Shown: positions 23,929 to 31,923, counted from the stretch's first letter. The stretch: DNA of 34,966 nucleotides from Methylovulum psychrotolerans (GCF_002923755.1 NZ_PGFZ01000001.1:54307-89272), one strand, 5' to 3'. Numbers and translations: made by a program. Notes: a model not told the origin generated them from the sequence alone.

Positions 23929-25398
23929 TTATGTAAGGGTTGAAGATGACCAGCCATCTTTGCTGCGCCAAGTGATAATGGCATAGCCGGGTGAAGAATG
24001 TTCGACAACGTTGGCTAGCGCATAAAGCCGCCCTTTATCTTCGGTAGCAGTGGGTGCTTTGGGGCCGTGGGCAAAACCACAGGCTACGGATTTTGTCGGG
24101 TCGAGCCATTGCGCTAAGGCTGTGCTGCTGGCGACCAAAAATCTTGCCTGTGAGTCACCGCTAAGGCTAAAGGTACGTTGATGCACCCATCCACCCGCAC
24201 CTATCCCCTTGTCTAGGATAGGTGTAAACACCCAATCTGGCTGAAATTGGCTGATGATTGTTGATACGGGTTCGGCCTGGAGGTCTTGGCAGATGAGTAC
24301 GACGCACCGCCCTAGGCTACCTGCATCAACGATGACTATCTCATTGTCTTCGGCATTGTATTCGTTCATCAGCTTGAGGGCACCAATATCCGAAAGCCCT
24401 AACTTATCGGCTTGAGTTTTGGTAAGCCCAGCAGTCCATATTTTCCGTTGCCGCCACAATTCATGGCCTATTCCGTTGAAGATACGGGTTTCATTCCAAG
24501 GCAAGCCATCTTCATCGGTTGATTCTGTCGCCCCCGAACCGGCAATAATGATTCGGGGACGCGGCCCCTTATGTGATTGTAGCTTATCAGCCAAATCATT
24601 GGCCTGAGCTTCTGACATAACCATTTCTGGTGCCATTACAATATCAACACGACCCGCTTGCACTAAAGCGGCAAGTAATCGCTCTGCGGAATTAAGCCTG
24701 GCGTCAATCCGAAAATCAACGAACTTTTTCTCCGATCTTTGGATTTCGGTAGCCTGTAAATGGTCTTTATCTTCGGCAATGGGGATAAAGGCCACCTTTT
24801 CATGGCCGACGGTTGTTGAGCCGGAAGCCACACCGTGTGCGTTACTGGAATCAATAATTTTATGCCGTATGCTGATAACACGGCCATTATGGTTGTGCTT
24901 AAGCCTGACCACCGCCAATGCCGCAAAGCGGTCTGCCAAGTTTTCGGCGTTGGCGGCATTTTCTTCGCGCGGGATACGCAAGAGTGGCCCGCGCGGAATA
25001 AGCAGACAATCGCCATCGTTAGCGTAGTGGCCGAACATGGAATATTGGCCTTGTAATTCTTTCAACCAGGCGGGAAGGTAGGGTCTGGACTTTGGCGCAA
25101 GTCTGCCTTTAGGACGGATGCGGTAAAACATCTCATCTAGTGTGCGCATTATTGCCAGAATATTGCTGCGCACAATGGTCGGTGTTGCTGTATTGCCGTC
25201 AAGCAATTGGCTGATAAGATTCAGTGTATCCTGAGCGCTGTCTTGCTCCAGTGCCGCTGTTATGTCCGCAATGGCGACGGTATCAGGTGTAACCGCCATA
25301 GAGCGTTGAGTCGATGTACACGCGGCAATTTGCTTCCAGAGGCTTATGAACCGTAATGCCAGCGCTTGCTCTGGGTAGAGTGGGCTTATGGGCATCAT
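23929..25398 (-). CDS. Carbon-nitrogen hydrolase (nitrilase superfamily) of a three-gene operon
   Basis: The protein has 489 residues. Its start overlaps the stop of the ATPase gene by four bases (ATGA), so it is translationally coupled. Residues 1-220 are a helical, unrecognised N-terminal part. From about residue 225 it follows the nitrilase fold with all three catalytic residues: Glu258 in V-M-A-P-E-M-V, Lys319 in R-Q-R-K-I-W and Cys370 in V-V-L-I-C-Q-D-L. Supporting blocks are PRIIIAGSG, N-E-T-R-I-F and the W-V-F-T-P-I-L strand after the cysteine. Typical amidases of this class have about 270-330 residues, so the N-terminal extension is extra. The substrate is unknown. Its place behind a regulator and an NTPase suggests an effector instead of a metabolic enzyme; that is inference. 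Confidence 0.75.
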   Translation of the reverse strand: MMPISPLYPEQALALRFISLWKQIAACTSTQRSMAVTPDTVAIADITAALEQDSAQDTLNLISQLLDGNTATPTIVRSNILAIMRTLDEMFYRIRPKGRLAPKSRPYLPAWLKELQGQYSMFGHYANDGDCLLIPRGPLLRIPREENAANAENLADRFAALAVVRLKHNHNGRVISIRHKIIDSSNAHGVASGSTTVGHEKVAFIPIAEDKDHLQATEIQRSEKKFVDFRIDARLNSAERLLAALVQAGRVDIVMAPEMVMSEAQANDLADKLQSHKGPRPRIIIAGSGATESTDEDGLPWNETRIFNGIGHELWRQRKIWTAGLTKTQADKLGLSDIGALKLMNEYNAEDNEIVIVDAGSLGRCVVLICQDLQAEPVSTIISQFQPDWVFTPILDKGIGAGGWVHQRTFSLSGDSQARFLVASSTALAQWLDPTKSVACGFAHGPKAPTATEDKGRLYALANVVEHSSPGYAIITWRSKDGWSSSTLT

Positions 25399-27644
25399 GG
25401 TTTGCGGCTTTCATGGGGGCGCTGGCTCCCTAAGAGCATTGCGATTTCCTCTAGGTCGGATACTTTTTCCAAAGGCACTTGACTTCTTTTGAAAATGTCA
25501 ATTATATAATCTAGTTCGTTGGATATAATGTTGCGGTCTTTTACACTGATCGTCTGTCTGCGGCGCAGAAGATTGCGTAAAACCACTATTATGGCTTCGG
25601 CAATAAGCAACAACACCGATGTTGAACGGTCACTGTCTATTTTTAAGATGGTGTCGGAAAGTTCATAGGCAGTCGTCAGGAAATCTCGGGCGGATTGCGC
25701 TTGCCGCCCTAGGTAGATAGCCAAATGTTGAATAGGTATACCCTTAACCGCCAGAGCCACTTCGCAAAAATCAAGCGCGAGTTCTGGCTGTTCTTGATCG
25801 GCCGTCGCTTTCAGCACTACTTGTGCCAGCGGCACAAATTTCTGCATGGATAAAACGCCTCTGCCCCACTGGGCTGCCAGGATAGCATGGTGGGCGGCCT
25901 CGGCTATAGTGACAAAGGGCTGCGGCGCTACGGCAAGTCGGCTGTGGAGTTCAAAGCTCAGGTAGTTCTGAGTGTATGCCGTATCCGATCCCATATTAGG
26001 CAATTGGCTTAACCCTTCCCTATACTCTCTAATAGAGCGTTCGACATCCTGTTTTATGTTATAAACATCACCTGTCAATAGGGATATATCCGCGTTTGCG
26101 GCAATGATTTGCTCCAATTGCGGCGATGCGGTCAGCTTATTTCTCAAGTCTTGGATAAGCCCCCGAATCTCGCCAACTGTCTGCATTGCCGCTTCCGTGT
26201 CCTTATTGTCAACAAACAGCCAGGCAACATTGCGCCGATAGAACAATCTCGTTAACCAATTGTCGATAGTCATCGATTGGCTCAGCAAGCCATCCAGTTC
26301 TTCGTATAAGATAATTCTTTCTTCTGTTCCCGCAAAAAAATCCAGATTATGCCCAATGGCAGACACCAGTAACATCCGCCATTGGCTAGGGTTGTGGTTG
26401 ACCAAAACCCTCAGTAATTCTAAGGTGCTATTTTGGAGTTCCTCCATGCCATCAAAGTTGCTGCCAAAATCACCCAGTGACCTTAGTACCGCGTTAACTA
26501 ATGTTACAACATAATCATCCTCTATTTCCCCTCCGTCTATTTCGGCATCAAAAGCATTGTCAATCAGCCTTTGTAATTCGGCGACTGTCCGGCTTGGGTC
26601 AGCTGACTGGAGCTTATCGATATAGTCTACGGTGGCATGGCGAGGCTGTAATCGGCGGCGCACCAATTCTATCCATGCCAAATCAAGTGTTGGTATGGTG
26701 AGTGGTTTACCTATAAGTTCGGAAGCTATTCCCAAATAGTTTAGTGTTAAAGGGTCAATCTTAGGGTTGGTGGCGGTAAAAGGCGCTAAGGTTTCATAGA
26801 ATGGCACGTTATCGGTTGCTGGTACCGCCAGATCCCGAAAATCGTTGCTAATCGCTTCAGCCTGAAAGCCGCCCACCCGTTTTAGCTCCCAGTTTGCTCT
26901 GGAGCGGGCATCGCTTTCTTCCGAGGTATTTTGCCGGGCGACCCGCATCGGCAACAGGCGCAAGGCAATGGCATTGTCACTTTGGGCGCGGATGGCGGCA
27001 GCAATTTTGGCAGTGCCATCGATGTTTTGGCGGTTCAAGACAAAACACAACGCGACCGCATCGGGAATTTGCATGGTGCAAACACCTGCGGCATCCGCCA
27101 AGCCTGTACGGCTATCCACTAGAATAATGTCGTAGTGGTTTTTTGCCCATTGCCTTAGGCTCTCGATAACATGGCCGCCCGCTTCTTTCTCAAAAAAGGC
27201 CGACCAAGAAAAATGAGCCAGGGCTTCCTCGTAGGTTTTTGGTTCGGGCGTTTGGATGAGCCGACTACCAGCACCTATAAAGTCTAGGACAACCCCTTGG
27301 GGTTCTAGTAAGGGAGTCACACAGCTTGCAAAGGGGTCGCCTGCCCGAAATGTCGCCAGCAATGCGCTAAGTTCCGTTTCCGCCGCCTTGATGCCATTAC
27401 GCCATTGCCACAGGATGTCCAGAATACCTGGCGCGTCTTTTAATTTTTTGACATCAGGTACTTCCAGTAAGCCTCGGAAGTAATAGGCAAGTCCCGGCGC
27501 TTCCAAATCCCAATCCATGACCAGTACCCGTAAATTATTTTGGGCCGCTAAAAAGGCAACATTAGCCAAGGCCATAGTACGGCCTACCCCCCCCTTGAAT
27601 GAATAAAAGGTGACGATTTGGCCAAGTTTGTTGTCAATTGTCAT
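25395..27644 (-). CDS. KGGVGR-variant ParA/MinD-like ATPase with long helical C-terminus
   Basis: The protein has 749 residues with a GGGGAGA site before ATG 27644. The N-terminal domain is of the SIMIBI/ParA type: deviant Walker A K-G-G-V-G-R-T at 17-23, in which the usual second lysine is arginine; a Walker A'-like V-M-D-W-D-L-E-A-P-G-L (Asp44, Asp46); and Walker B I-I-L-V-D-S-R-T-G-L (Asp177). This KGGVGR variant is known as a family of its own and often occurs in accessory islands. Residues about 310-740 are helical and may form a TPR-like or solenoid scaffold for sensing or partner binding. It is three bases downstream of the winged-helix gene and overlaps the hydrolase gene. Confidence 0.85.
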   Translation of the reverse strand: MTIDNKLGQIVTFYSFKGGVGRTMALANVAFLAAQNNLRVLVMDWDLEAPGLAYYFRGLLEVPDVKKLKDAPGILDILWQWRNGIKAAETELSALLATFRAGDPFASCVTPLLEPQGVVLDFIGAGSRLIQTPEPKTYEEALAHFSWSAFFEKEAGGHVIESLRQWAKNHYDIILVDSRTGLADAAGVCTMQIPDAVALCFVLNRQNIDGTAKIAAAIRAQSDNAIALRLLPMRVARQNTSEESDARSRANWELKRVGGFQAEAISNDFRDLAVPATDNVPFYETLAPFTATNPKIDPLTLNYLGIASELIGKPLTIPTLDLAWIELVRRRLQPRHATVDYIDKLQSADPSRTVAELQRLIDNAFDAEIDGGEIEDDYVVTLVNAVLRSLGDFGSNFDGMEELQNSTLELLRVLVNHNPSQWRMLLVSAIGHNLDFFAGTEERIILYEELDGLLSQSMTIDNWLTRLFYRRNVAWLFVDNKDTEAAMQTVGEIRGLIQDLRNKLTASPQLEQIIAANADISLLTGDVYNIKQDVERSIREYREGLSQLPNMGSDTAYTQNYLSFELHSRLAVAPQPFVTIAEAAHHAILAAQWGRGVLSMQKFVPLAQVVLKATADQEQPELALDFCEVALAVKGIPIQHLAIYLGRQAQSARDFLTTAYELSDTILKIDSDRSTSVLLLIAEAIIVVLRNLLRRRQTISVKDRNIISNELDYIIDIFKRSQVPLEKVSDLEEIAMLLGSQRPHESRKP

Positions 27645-27647
27645 GAT

Positions 27648-28316
27648 TTATCTCCCCTTGGGAGCGAATGACGGGGCATGATGATAACGGGGGTCCAGTT
27701 GAGTTAAAAGTATTATTACCTTTTTTGAGGTGTTGACATTTTCCTCAGGGCTTTGTTTCGCAAACACCTCACTCAGCACAGTCCGCGCTGTTGGTGTAAG
27801 AAAGTTGCATAAATTAGTGCCTTCACGGCGAAAATCGCTTATTCCCAATTCTCTTAAATCCTTAAGTTTTCGACTGACAGTCTCACCTCGTTCACCTATT
27901 TCACTTGCCAATTCAGTACCTGTGCAATCCTGTTTAAAAAGCACGCGCAGATAAGATTGATAGCGGCGATCCTTCAGGGCTGATAAGAAACTATCGTCCA
28001 CCCGCCGTTCAGCGGCTTGGGAGGCCAACAATTGAGCAAAGCTGACTTGACCTAGCATGTAAGCGGCATTTTCTGGTGCGTCTGAGGATGCGGCACCGCG
28101 AACCGCATTAACAGTTTCGCTAGGCGCCACGCTTAACAGGGTATTGAATAAGTCCGCCAATTGCTTGGCAAGCACTTCCAGTGGTTCGCGTGTCGATACC
28201 GCTATGGTTTCCTCAAGGCGGTCGGCAACTGCCAGCATCATGGTGGGTGGTAGGTCAGACACCTTATTTAGCCCCTGTTGTATGCGTTCAAGCAAAGCCC
28301 AATGGTTATTTGACAT
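27648..28316 (-). CDS. Winged-helix regulator of the ATPase-nitrilase operon
   Basis: The protein has 222 residues with an AGAGGA site before ATG 28316. Residues 1-105 are a helical domain of unknown type (MMLAVADRLEETIAV, LEVLAKQLADLFNTL). Residues about 108-185 form a winged helix-turn-helix: YQSYLRVLF, then C-T-G-T-E-L-A-S-E-I-G-E-R-G-E-T-V-S-R-K-L-K-D-L with the recognition helix near 144-155, then a wing (ISDFRREGTNLCNFLTPTART) similar to MarR/ArsR-type regulators. It is the first gene of the operon and is preceded by a promoter and a palindrome, so it probably controls its own expression. The N-terminal domain may sense a signal or bind the ATPase. Confidence 0.75.
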   Translation of the reverse strand: MSNNHWALLERIQQGLNKVSDLPPTMMLAVADRLEETIAVSTREPLEVLAKQLADLFNTLLSVAPSETVNAVRGAASSDAPENAAYMLGQVSFAQLLASQAAERRVDDSFLSALKDRRYQSYLRVLFKQDCTGTELASEIGERGETVSRKLKDLRELGISDFRREGTNLCNFLTPTARTVLSEVFAKQSPEENVNTSKKVIILLTQLDPRYHHAPSFAPKGR

Positions 28317-28367
28317 AGTATCCTCTCTTTTCTTTTTAATTATAATTTAGTACCCAGCCTGACTATC

Positions 28368-28396
28368 AATATAGTCTCGAATCTTCAAATAATCAA
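28368..28396 (-). promoter_or_regulatory. Sigma70-type promoter of the regulator-ATPase-nitrilase operon
   Basis: Read on the minus strand, -35 TTGATT (28396-28391), a 17-base spacer and -10 TATATT (28373-28368) lie about 50 bases before the start codon. A second, weaker option with -10 TATAAT lies nearer the gene with a 19-base spacer. Confidence 0.5.
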
Positions 28397-28398
28397 TT

Positions 28399-28415
28399 AA
28401 ATATCATTGATATTT
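28399..28415. promoter_or_regulatory. Palindrome abutting the operon promoter, candidate operator
   Basis: AAATATCA and TGATATTT are perfect 8-base arms around one central base, directly upstream of the -35 box. It is a reasonable binding site for the winged-helix protein encoded first in the operon. The AT-rich context makes chance possible. Confidence 0.4.
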
Positions 28416-28500
28416 TATTGATTTTTTATTGGCGAGGCAGATAGTATCAGGTTGCTAGGTTATTCCGTACCCGTTTTATCCTAGCGTTGCTGGTGTTGTG

Positions 28501-28832
28501 TAGCGTCCGGCGTTAAGCAATCGACAGGCTAAACGTTGCCACAAACGGTTAGGGCATCGTGCAATGGCTAAAGAGCATTGCACTCCATTCGGTGCGGCCT
28601 TTCGGCGGAATGCAAAGGTCTTTAGCCTTTGTCGAGGACTTTAACCTCGCGCCTAATCCAACCTGTCAGGTTGGTTTGTCTCTGTGTTGCTTAATGAGTG
28701 ACGGCATCTATATAGCATCCGGCGTTAAACAAGCGGGGCGTGGAGCGATGGTACGCACGGCTTAGGCCGTTGTGCAAAGGCTAAAGACCTTTGCACTCCA
28801 CGCTTTGTTGCCCAATGAATGACGGTATCTTA
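28501..28832. repeat. Two tandem imperfect-inverted-repeat elements with nested hairpins
   Basis: Unit A (about 28501-28711) and unit B (about 28713-28832) start with TAGC-TCCGGCGTTAA-CAA and end with an imperfect complement (TTGCTTAATGAGTGACGGCATCTA-like; written here in two parts: TTGCTTAATG, ACGGCATCTA). Inside each unit is a hairpin of the form GTGCAAxG-GCTAAAGA-CxTTGCAC; unit A has two further hairpins, one with the loop sequence inverted (TCTTTAGC). No frame is conserved, so it is a non-coding, MITE- or REP-like array. Confidence 0.6.
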
Positions 28833-28855
28833 CCCGCCTTATTCCTGCCCCCAAA

Positions 28856-28863
28856 GTCGTGAC
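28856..28863 (+). promoter_or_regulatory. GTCGTGAC motif, copy C, upstream of phage block 3
   Basis: The octamer, followed by AT and TAC, lies only six bases before the ATG at 28870 (15 before the ATG at 28879). At this distance it cannot be a -35 for a leadered transcript from the same start, which argues for another role such as a recombination or processing site. Confidence 0.4.
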
Positions 28864-28869
28864 ATTACC

Positions 28870-29700
28870 ATGTCACCCATGAAAACATCTATCCCTACCC
28901 CTACAGACCAACAACTGCTGGCCGAGCTGCCCGATTTTATCGCGGTGGGCGGTTTGCTTAAGGCGACGCCCAGCGAGGCGGACGGTTGCCGTTTTTTATA
29001 CTTCCAAGCGTCTAACGAAGATTTGGACCACCAGAACGAGGTGGTGCTGCAACAGGCCTTGGGCGAGTCGGCGGCGTATTTTTTGCGCCACGGCAATATT
29101 GACCTGAGCCATTACACTATTTTAGGGCCTAAGTCGGGCTTGGCGAATTTCATGGATTATGAAATCGGCAAGCCCGTGGCGGTGAAGATGGACGGGGCTG
29201 GCACGTTTGTGAAGGCGCAGTTGTATCAGGGCGATTCGCCGATGGCGCAGAACGCGAACCGGGTGTGGGCTTCATTGACCCGGCAAACGCCGCCGTGCCG
29301 TTGGTATCCGTCGGTGGGCGGGGCGGTGTTGTCGAAGTCGGTGCAGACCGATCCGGCGACGGGGGCGAAGGTGGCGGTGATTGACCGGGTGCGCTGGAAT
29401 AATGTCGCGCTGGACCGTTGCCCGGTCAATAAAACCATCCCGGAAGTGTCAGCGGCACCGGTCGGGGTATTTGCCAAGAGTTTGAATGGCTTTGTTCTGC
29501 AAACGGCGGCGGTGCTGCCGGATGGCTTGCCTTATAACGCGTACCGTGAGCAGGTGGCCCGGGCGTTGTTGGCGGGGACGTTGGCGGCGCAGGATGTCGC
29601 GGCGTTTGCCGAGCGGCAGTGGGGCTTAAGCGCCGAACTGGCCGGACAGTTTAGCCGCCGATTTTTAACAGATTTACGCAACCGTAGGAACTTAACATGA
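28870..29700 (+). CDS. Prohead protease-like head protein
   Basis: The protein has 276 residues from ATG 28870 (ATG 28879 is equally possible; no clear ribosome site). Residues about 35-160 follow the pattern of caudoviral prohead proteases: RFLYFQASNEDLDHQNEVV, then ALGESAAYFLRHGNIDLSH with a candidate catalytic His, then GTFVKAQLYQGDSPMAQNANRVWASL and a strand block WYPSVGGAVL where the S-x-G-G matches the catalytic serine strand. The rest (FAKSLNGFVLQTAAVLP, AFAERQWGLSAELAGQF) is a helical tail. It lies directly before scaffold-like and capsid genes, the usual order. It overlaps the next gene by four bases. Confidence 0.6.
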   Translation: MSPMKTSIPTPTDQQLLAELPDFIAVGGLLKATPSEADGCRFLYFQASNEDLDHQNEVVLQQALGESAAYFLRHGNIDLSHYTILGPKSGLANFMDYEIGKPVAVKMDGAGTFVKAQLYQGDSPMAQNANRVWASLTRQTPPCRWYPSVGGAVLSKSVQTDPATGAKVAVIDRVRWNNVALDRCPVNKTIPEVSAAPVGVFAKSLNGFVLQTAAVLPDGLPYNAYREQVARALLAGTLAAQDVAAFAERQWGLSAELAGQFSRRFLTDLRNRRNLT

Positions 29701-30251
29701 GTGATTTTCAAGAGTTATTGGACGAGCTGGATGGCTTGCAGTTAGCGAAGGCGTTGGCGGCGAAGCGGAAGGCTAAGCCGGGGCAAGCGGATTCGGATAC
29801 GGATGCCCAGGAAGGGGAGGAACGGGAGGAAAGGGAAGATGAGGGAGATGCACCGGATGCAGCGGCCTGTGCGCCGTTGCAAAAAGCGGAAGGTTTTGAC
29901 GGCGACGGACTGTTAAAGTCGTTCGGTGAGCTGATGGACACGCGTTTGCAGGCCCGCGATGCGGATTTGGTGAAGGCGGTCGGCGGCTTGATGCATTTGC
30001 TGAAGGCGCAAAACGAGAGTATTGCCGAACTGCACACGCAGATGCAGGCGTTCGGTAGCCGTGGGGCGGGCCGAAAATCAGTGGCGCAAGCGGCGGCGGC
30101 AGATGTCTCGCCGCAACCGTTTTTAGCGAAAGCGTTGGCGGCGATGGAGGTGGGTAAGATTTCCGGCCATGAATATGCGGTGGCTGATGTCGCAGTGCGT
30201 CAGGGTTTACAGGTCGATCCGGCCATTATTGTCAAAGTGTTAAGTGTCTAA
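29697..30251 (+). CDS. Capsid scaffold-like protein
   Basis: The protein has 184 residues, with ATGA overlap to the protease-like gene. Residues 1-25 are helical (FQELLDELDGLQLAKAL), 30-60 strongly acidic and low in complexity (EGEEREEREDEG), 65-125 a coiled-coil-like helix (LLKSFGELMDTRLQARD, LLKAQNESIAELHTQM), and the C-terminus is a short globular part. Acidic linker plus coiled coil, position between protease and major capsid genes and moderate size are typical of scaffolding proteins. The sequence is too low in complexity for a family match by eye. Confidence 0.55.
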   Translation: MSDFQELLDELDGLQLAKALAAKRKAKPGQADSDTDAQEGEEREEREDEGDAPDAAACAPLQKAEGFDGDGLLKSFGELMDTRLQARDADLVKAVGGLMHLLKAQNESIAELHTQMQAFGSRGAGRKSVAQAAAADVSPQPFLAKALAAMEVGKISGHEYAVADVAVRQGLQVDPAIIVKVLSV

Positions 30252-30261
30252 GGAGAAAGGT

Positions 30262-31737
30262 ATGAGTATTTTAAATGCCCAGTCGGCGGCGTCGGCGATG
30301 TTTGGCGGCAATTATTTGGAAGCGGCGGATGCGTTGAAAAAGGCTTTGGAGGCGAATGCGGGCGGCACGGATTTTTCCCAGTTCTCCGGCGGTGCGGCGT
30401 TGGGCATGGAGTCCTTGGACGGCATTATGAAGGCGACGTTGCAAGATAATCAGCATTTTGTCGCTTTTAATAAGCTGCGCTCCAGTAACGCCACCAATAT
30501 TATCGACCAGTATGTGACGCAAACGGCGGTGGGCGGTTTTCCGGGCGGCAGTTCCATTAGCCAGTTGGCGACGGTCAGAAATGCCACGGGCGAGTATAAG
30601 CGCGAAGTCGGCCAGGTTAAGCTGATGGCGCAGTTGCGCCAAGTCGGGCATGTGTTGGAGGCGGTGGGCAATATCGTCGATCCGATTGCCGCTGAAGAGC
30701 GCAACGGCGCGTTGGGGATTTTGACCGATACCGAGTATCAGATTTTGCACGGTAACGCCGATGCCTGTCCGGTGCATTTCGACGGCATTATGGCCTTGAT
30801 TGATAAGCAGATTGCGGCGGGCAAGATGAGCGAAGAGCATGTCATCGATTTGCAGGGCAAGGCGTTGGATTCGGTGGACAGTTTTGCTAAGTTGCAGGCG
30901 ACCATTAAGCGTTATGGTTCGTGGGGCAGTTTGACCGATGCCTTGGTGAGTGTCGGTGTCCAAGCGGATTTGAATATGGGCTTGGATCCGGCGTTCCGGT
31001 GGTTGCCGGACGGCAATAATATGCCGATGCTCGGCGGCCATGTCGATGCCATCCGTTTGTCGGGCGGTAAGTTGGCAGTGACCGAGGATACGTTTTTAAT
31101 TGATAACGAGTTTCCGATGGGGATACCGTTTGAGGTCAATTATCCGACCATTGCGGCGGCAAACGCGGGGATTAATCCCGCCAGTTTAAGTGTCAGCGCG
31201 TCGGCTTCGTCGGCGGATTCGCAGTTCGATGCGGCGCGGGCAGGCAATTATTATTACGCGGTGGCGGCGATTGACGGCGAAGGTAAGGGCTATTCGCAGG
31301 TGGTCAAGTCGGCGCAAGTGGCGGCGGCGGCGGGCAAAAAAGTGGTGTTGACCATTAGCGAGTCGGCGGTGGCGGGTGCGGAAACGGGTTACGCGCTGTA
31401 CCGTAGCCGTTTGGGCGGCACGAATAACACCGACGATTTGCGTTTGATGGCGGTGATTGCCAAGACGGGCGCGACCACGGTGTATACCGATTTAAACCGG
31501 GATATTCCGGGTACGGTGACGGTGCCTTGTCTGAATATGAACCCTGGCGCGGATGCGATTGGTTGGCGGCAGTTTTACCCGATGTCGAAAATCCCGTTGC
31601 CGTTTGGGATGGGTGGGGCGATGGTGCATAGTTGGTTCCAGTTTATGTACGGGTATTTGCGGATGACCAAGCCTAAGCATCATGGTTATATTAAGAATAT
31701 TGTGCCTAGCAATGCGAAGTGGAAGCCGTTTGGCTAA
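30262..31737 (+). CDS. Major capsid protein with an inserted FN3-like domain
   Basis: The protein has 491 residues; ATG 30262 has AAGGAG at 30250-30255. The N-terminal part (ALKKALEANAGGTDFSQFS) resembles a prohead delta region. The body (MKATLQDNQHFVAFNKL, VDQYVTQTAVGGFPGG-like, KLMAQLRQVGHVLEAVGN, TDTEYQILHGNAD, LQATIKRYGSW) fits an HK97-fold capsid protein of large tailed phages. Residues about 310-420 (AGNYYYAVAAIDGEGKGYS, GYALYRSRLGG, TTVYTDLNRDIPG) look like a fibronectin-III-type beta sandwich inserted before the last strands (PLPFGMGGAMVHSWFQ, GYIKNIVPS). The insertion would decorate the shell surface. The assignment is based on order and pattern. Confidence 0.7.
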   Translation: MSILNAQSAASAMFGGNYLEAADALKKALEANAGGTDFSQFSGGAALGMESLDGIMKATLQDNQHFVAFNKLRSSNATNIIDQYVTQTAVGGFPGGSSISQLATVRNATGEYKREVGQVKLMAQLRQVGHVLEAVGNIVDPIAAEERNGALGILTDTEYQILHGNADACPVHFDGIMALIDKQIAAGKMSEEHVIDLQGKALDSVDSFAKLQATIKRYGSWGSLTDALVSVGVQADLNMGLDPAFRWLPDGNNMPMLGGHVDAIRLSGGKLAVTEDTFLIDNEFPMGIPFEVNYPTIAAANAGINPASLSVSASASSADSQFDAARAGNYYYAVAAIDGEGKGYSQVVKSAQVAAAAGKKVVLTISESAVAGAETGYALYRSRLGGTNNTDDLRLMAVIAKTGATTVYTDLNRDIPGTVTVPCLNMNPGADAIGWRQFYPMSKIPLPFGMGGAMVHSWFQFMYGYLRMTKPKHHGYIKNIVPSNAKWKPFG

Positions 31738-31749
31738 TCGGCTGCCATT

Positions 31750-31777
31750 GTCGGGCAAGGGCTTTTTGTTGCCCGAC
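31750..31777. repeat. Palindrome after the capsid gene, possible terminator
   Basis: GTCGGGCAA and TTGCCCGAC are perfect 9-base arms with a loop containing five T. It begins 13 bases after the capsid stop and belongs to the dispersed GGGCAAG family. It may end or attenuate transcription, which would keep capsid levels above those of the fibre genes. Confidence 0.55.
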
Positions 31778-31858
31778 CGACCTATCTGTTGAACGCCCAA
31801 TTATCGGCTTATGACCCGCTAGCCTTAAGCAGGGCTGGCCGTTAATTCATGCTGGTCT

Positions 31859-31882
31859 GTCGGGCAGAACCGCTTGCCCGAC
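31859..31882. repeat. Palindrome of the GGGCAAG family
   Basis: GTCGGGCA and TGCCCGAC are perfect 8-base arms around GAACCGCT, followed by CTACA as at 12229. It lies between the capsid gene and the fibre-like genes. Confidence 0.55.
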
Positions 31883-31923
31883 CTACACGATTTGCACGAC
31901 GCGACAACCTACGAGCGACTCCC

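Larger units (their letters stand above)
28317..28869. other. Intergenic region between the ATPase operon and phage block 3
   Basis: No gene is visible. From left to right it holds the minus-strand promoter and palindrome of the operon (28368-28415), the tandem hairpin-repeat array (28501-28832) and GTCGTGAC copy C (28856-28863). Confidence 0.5.

Noticed and set aside
28501-28832. Integron attC sites (GTTAAGC and GTTAAAC fit GTTRRRY, and an imperfect stem lies between them)
   Set aside because: The matching inverse core is not exact, the segment between sites has no gene and no integrase is visible.
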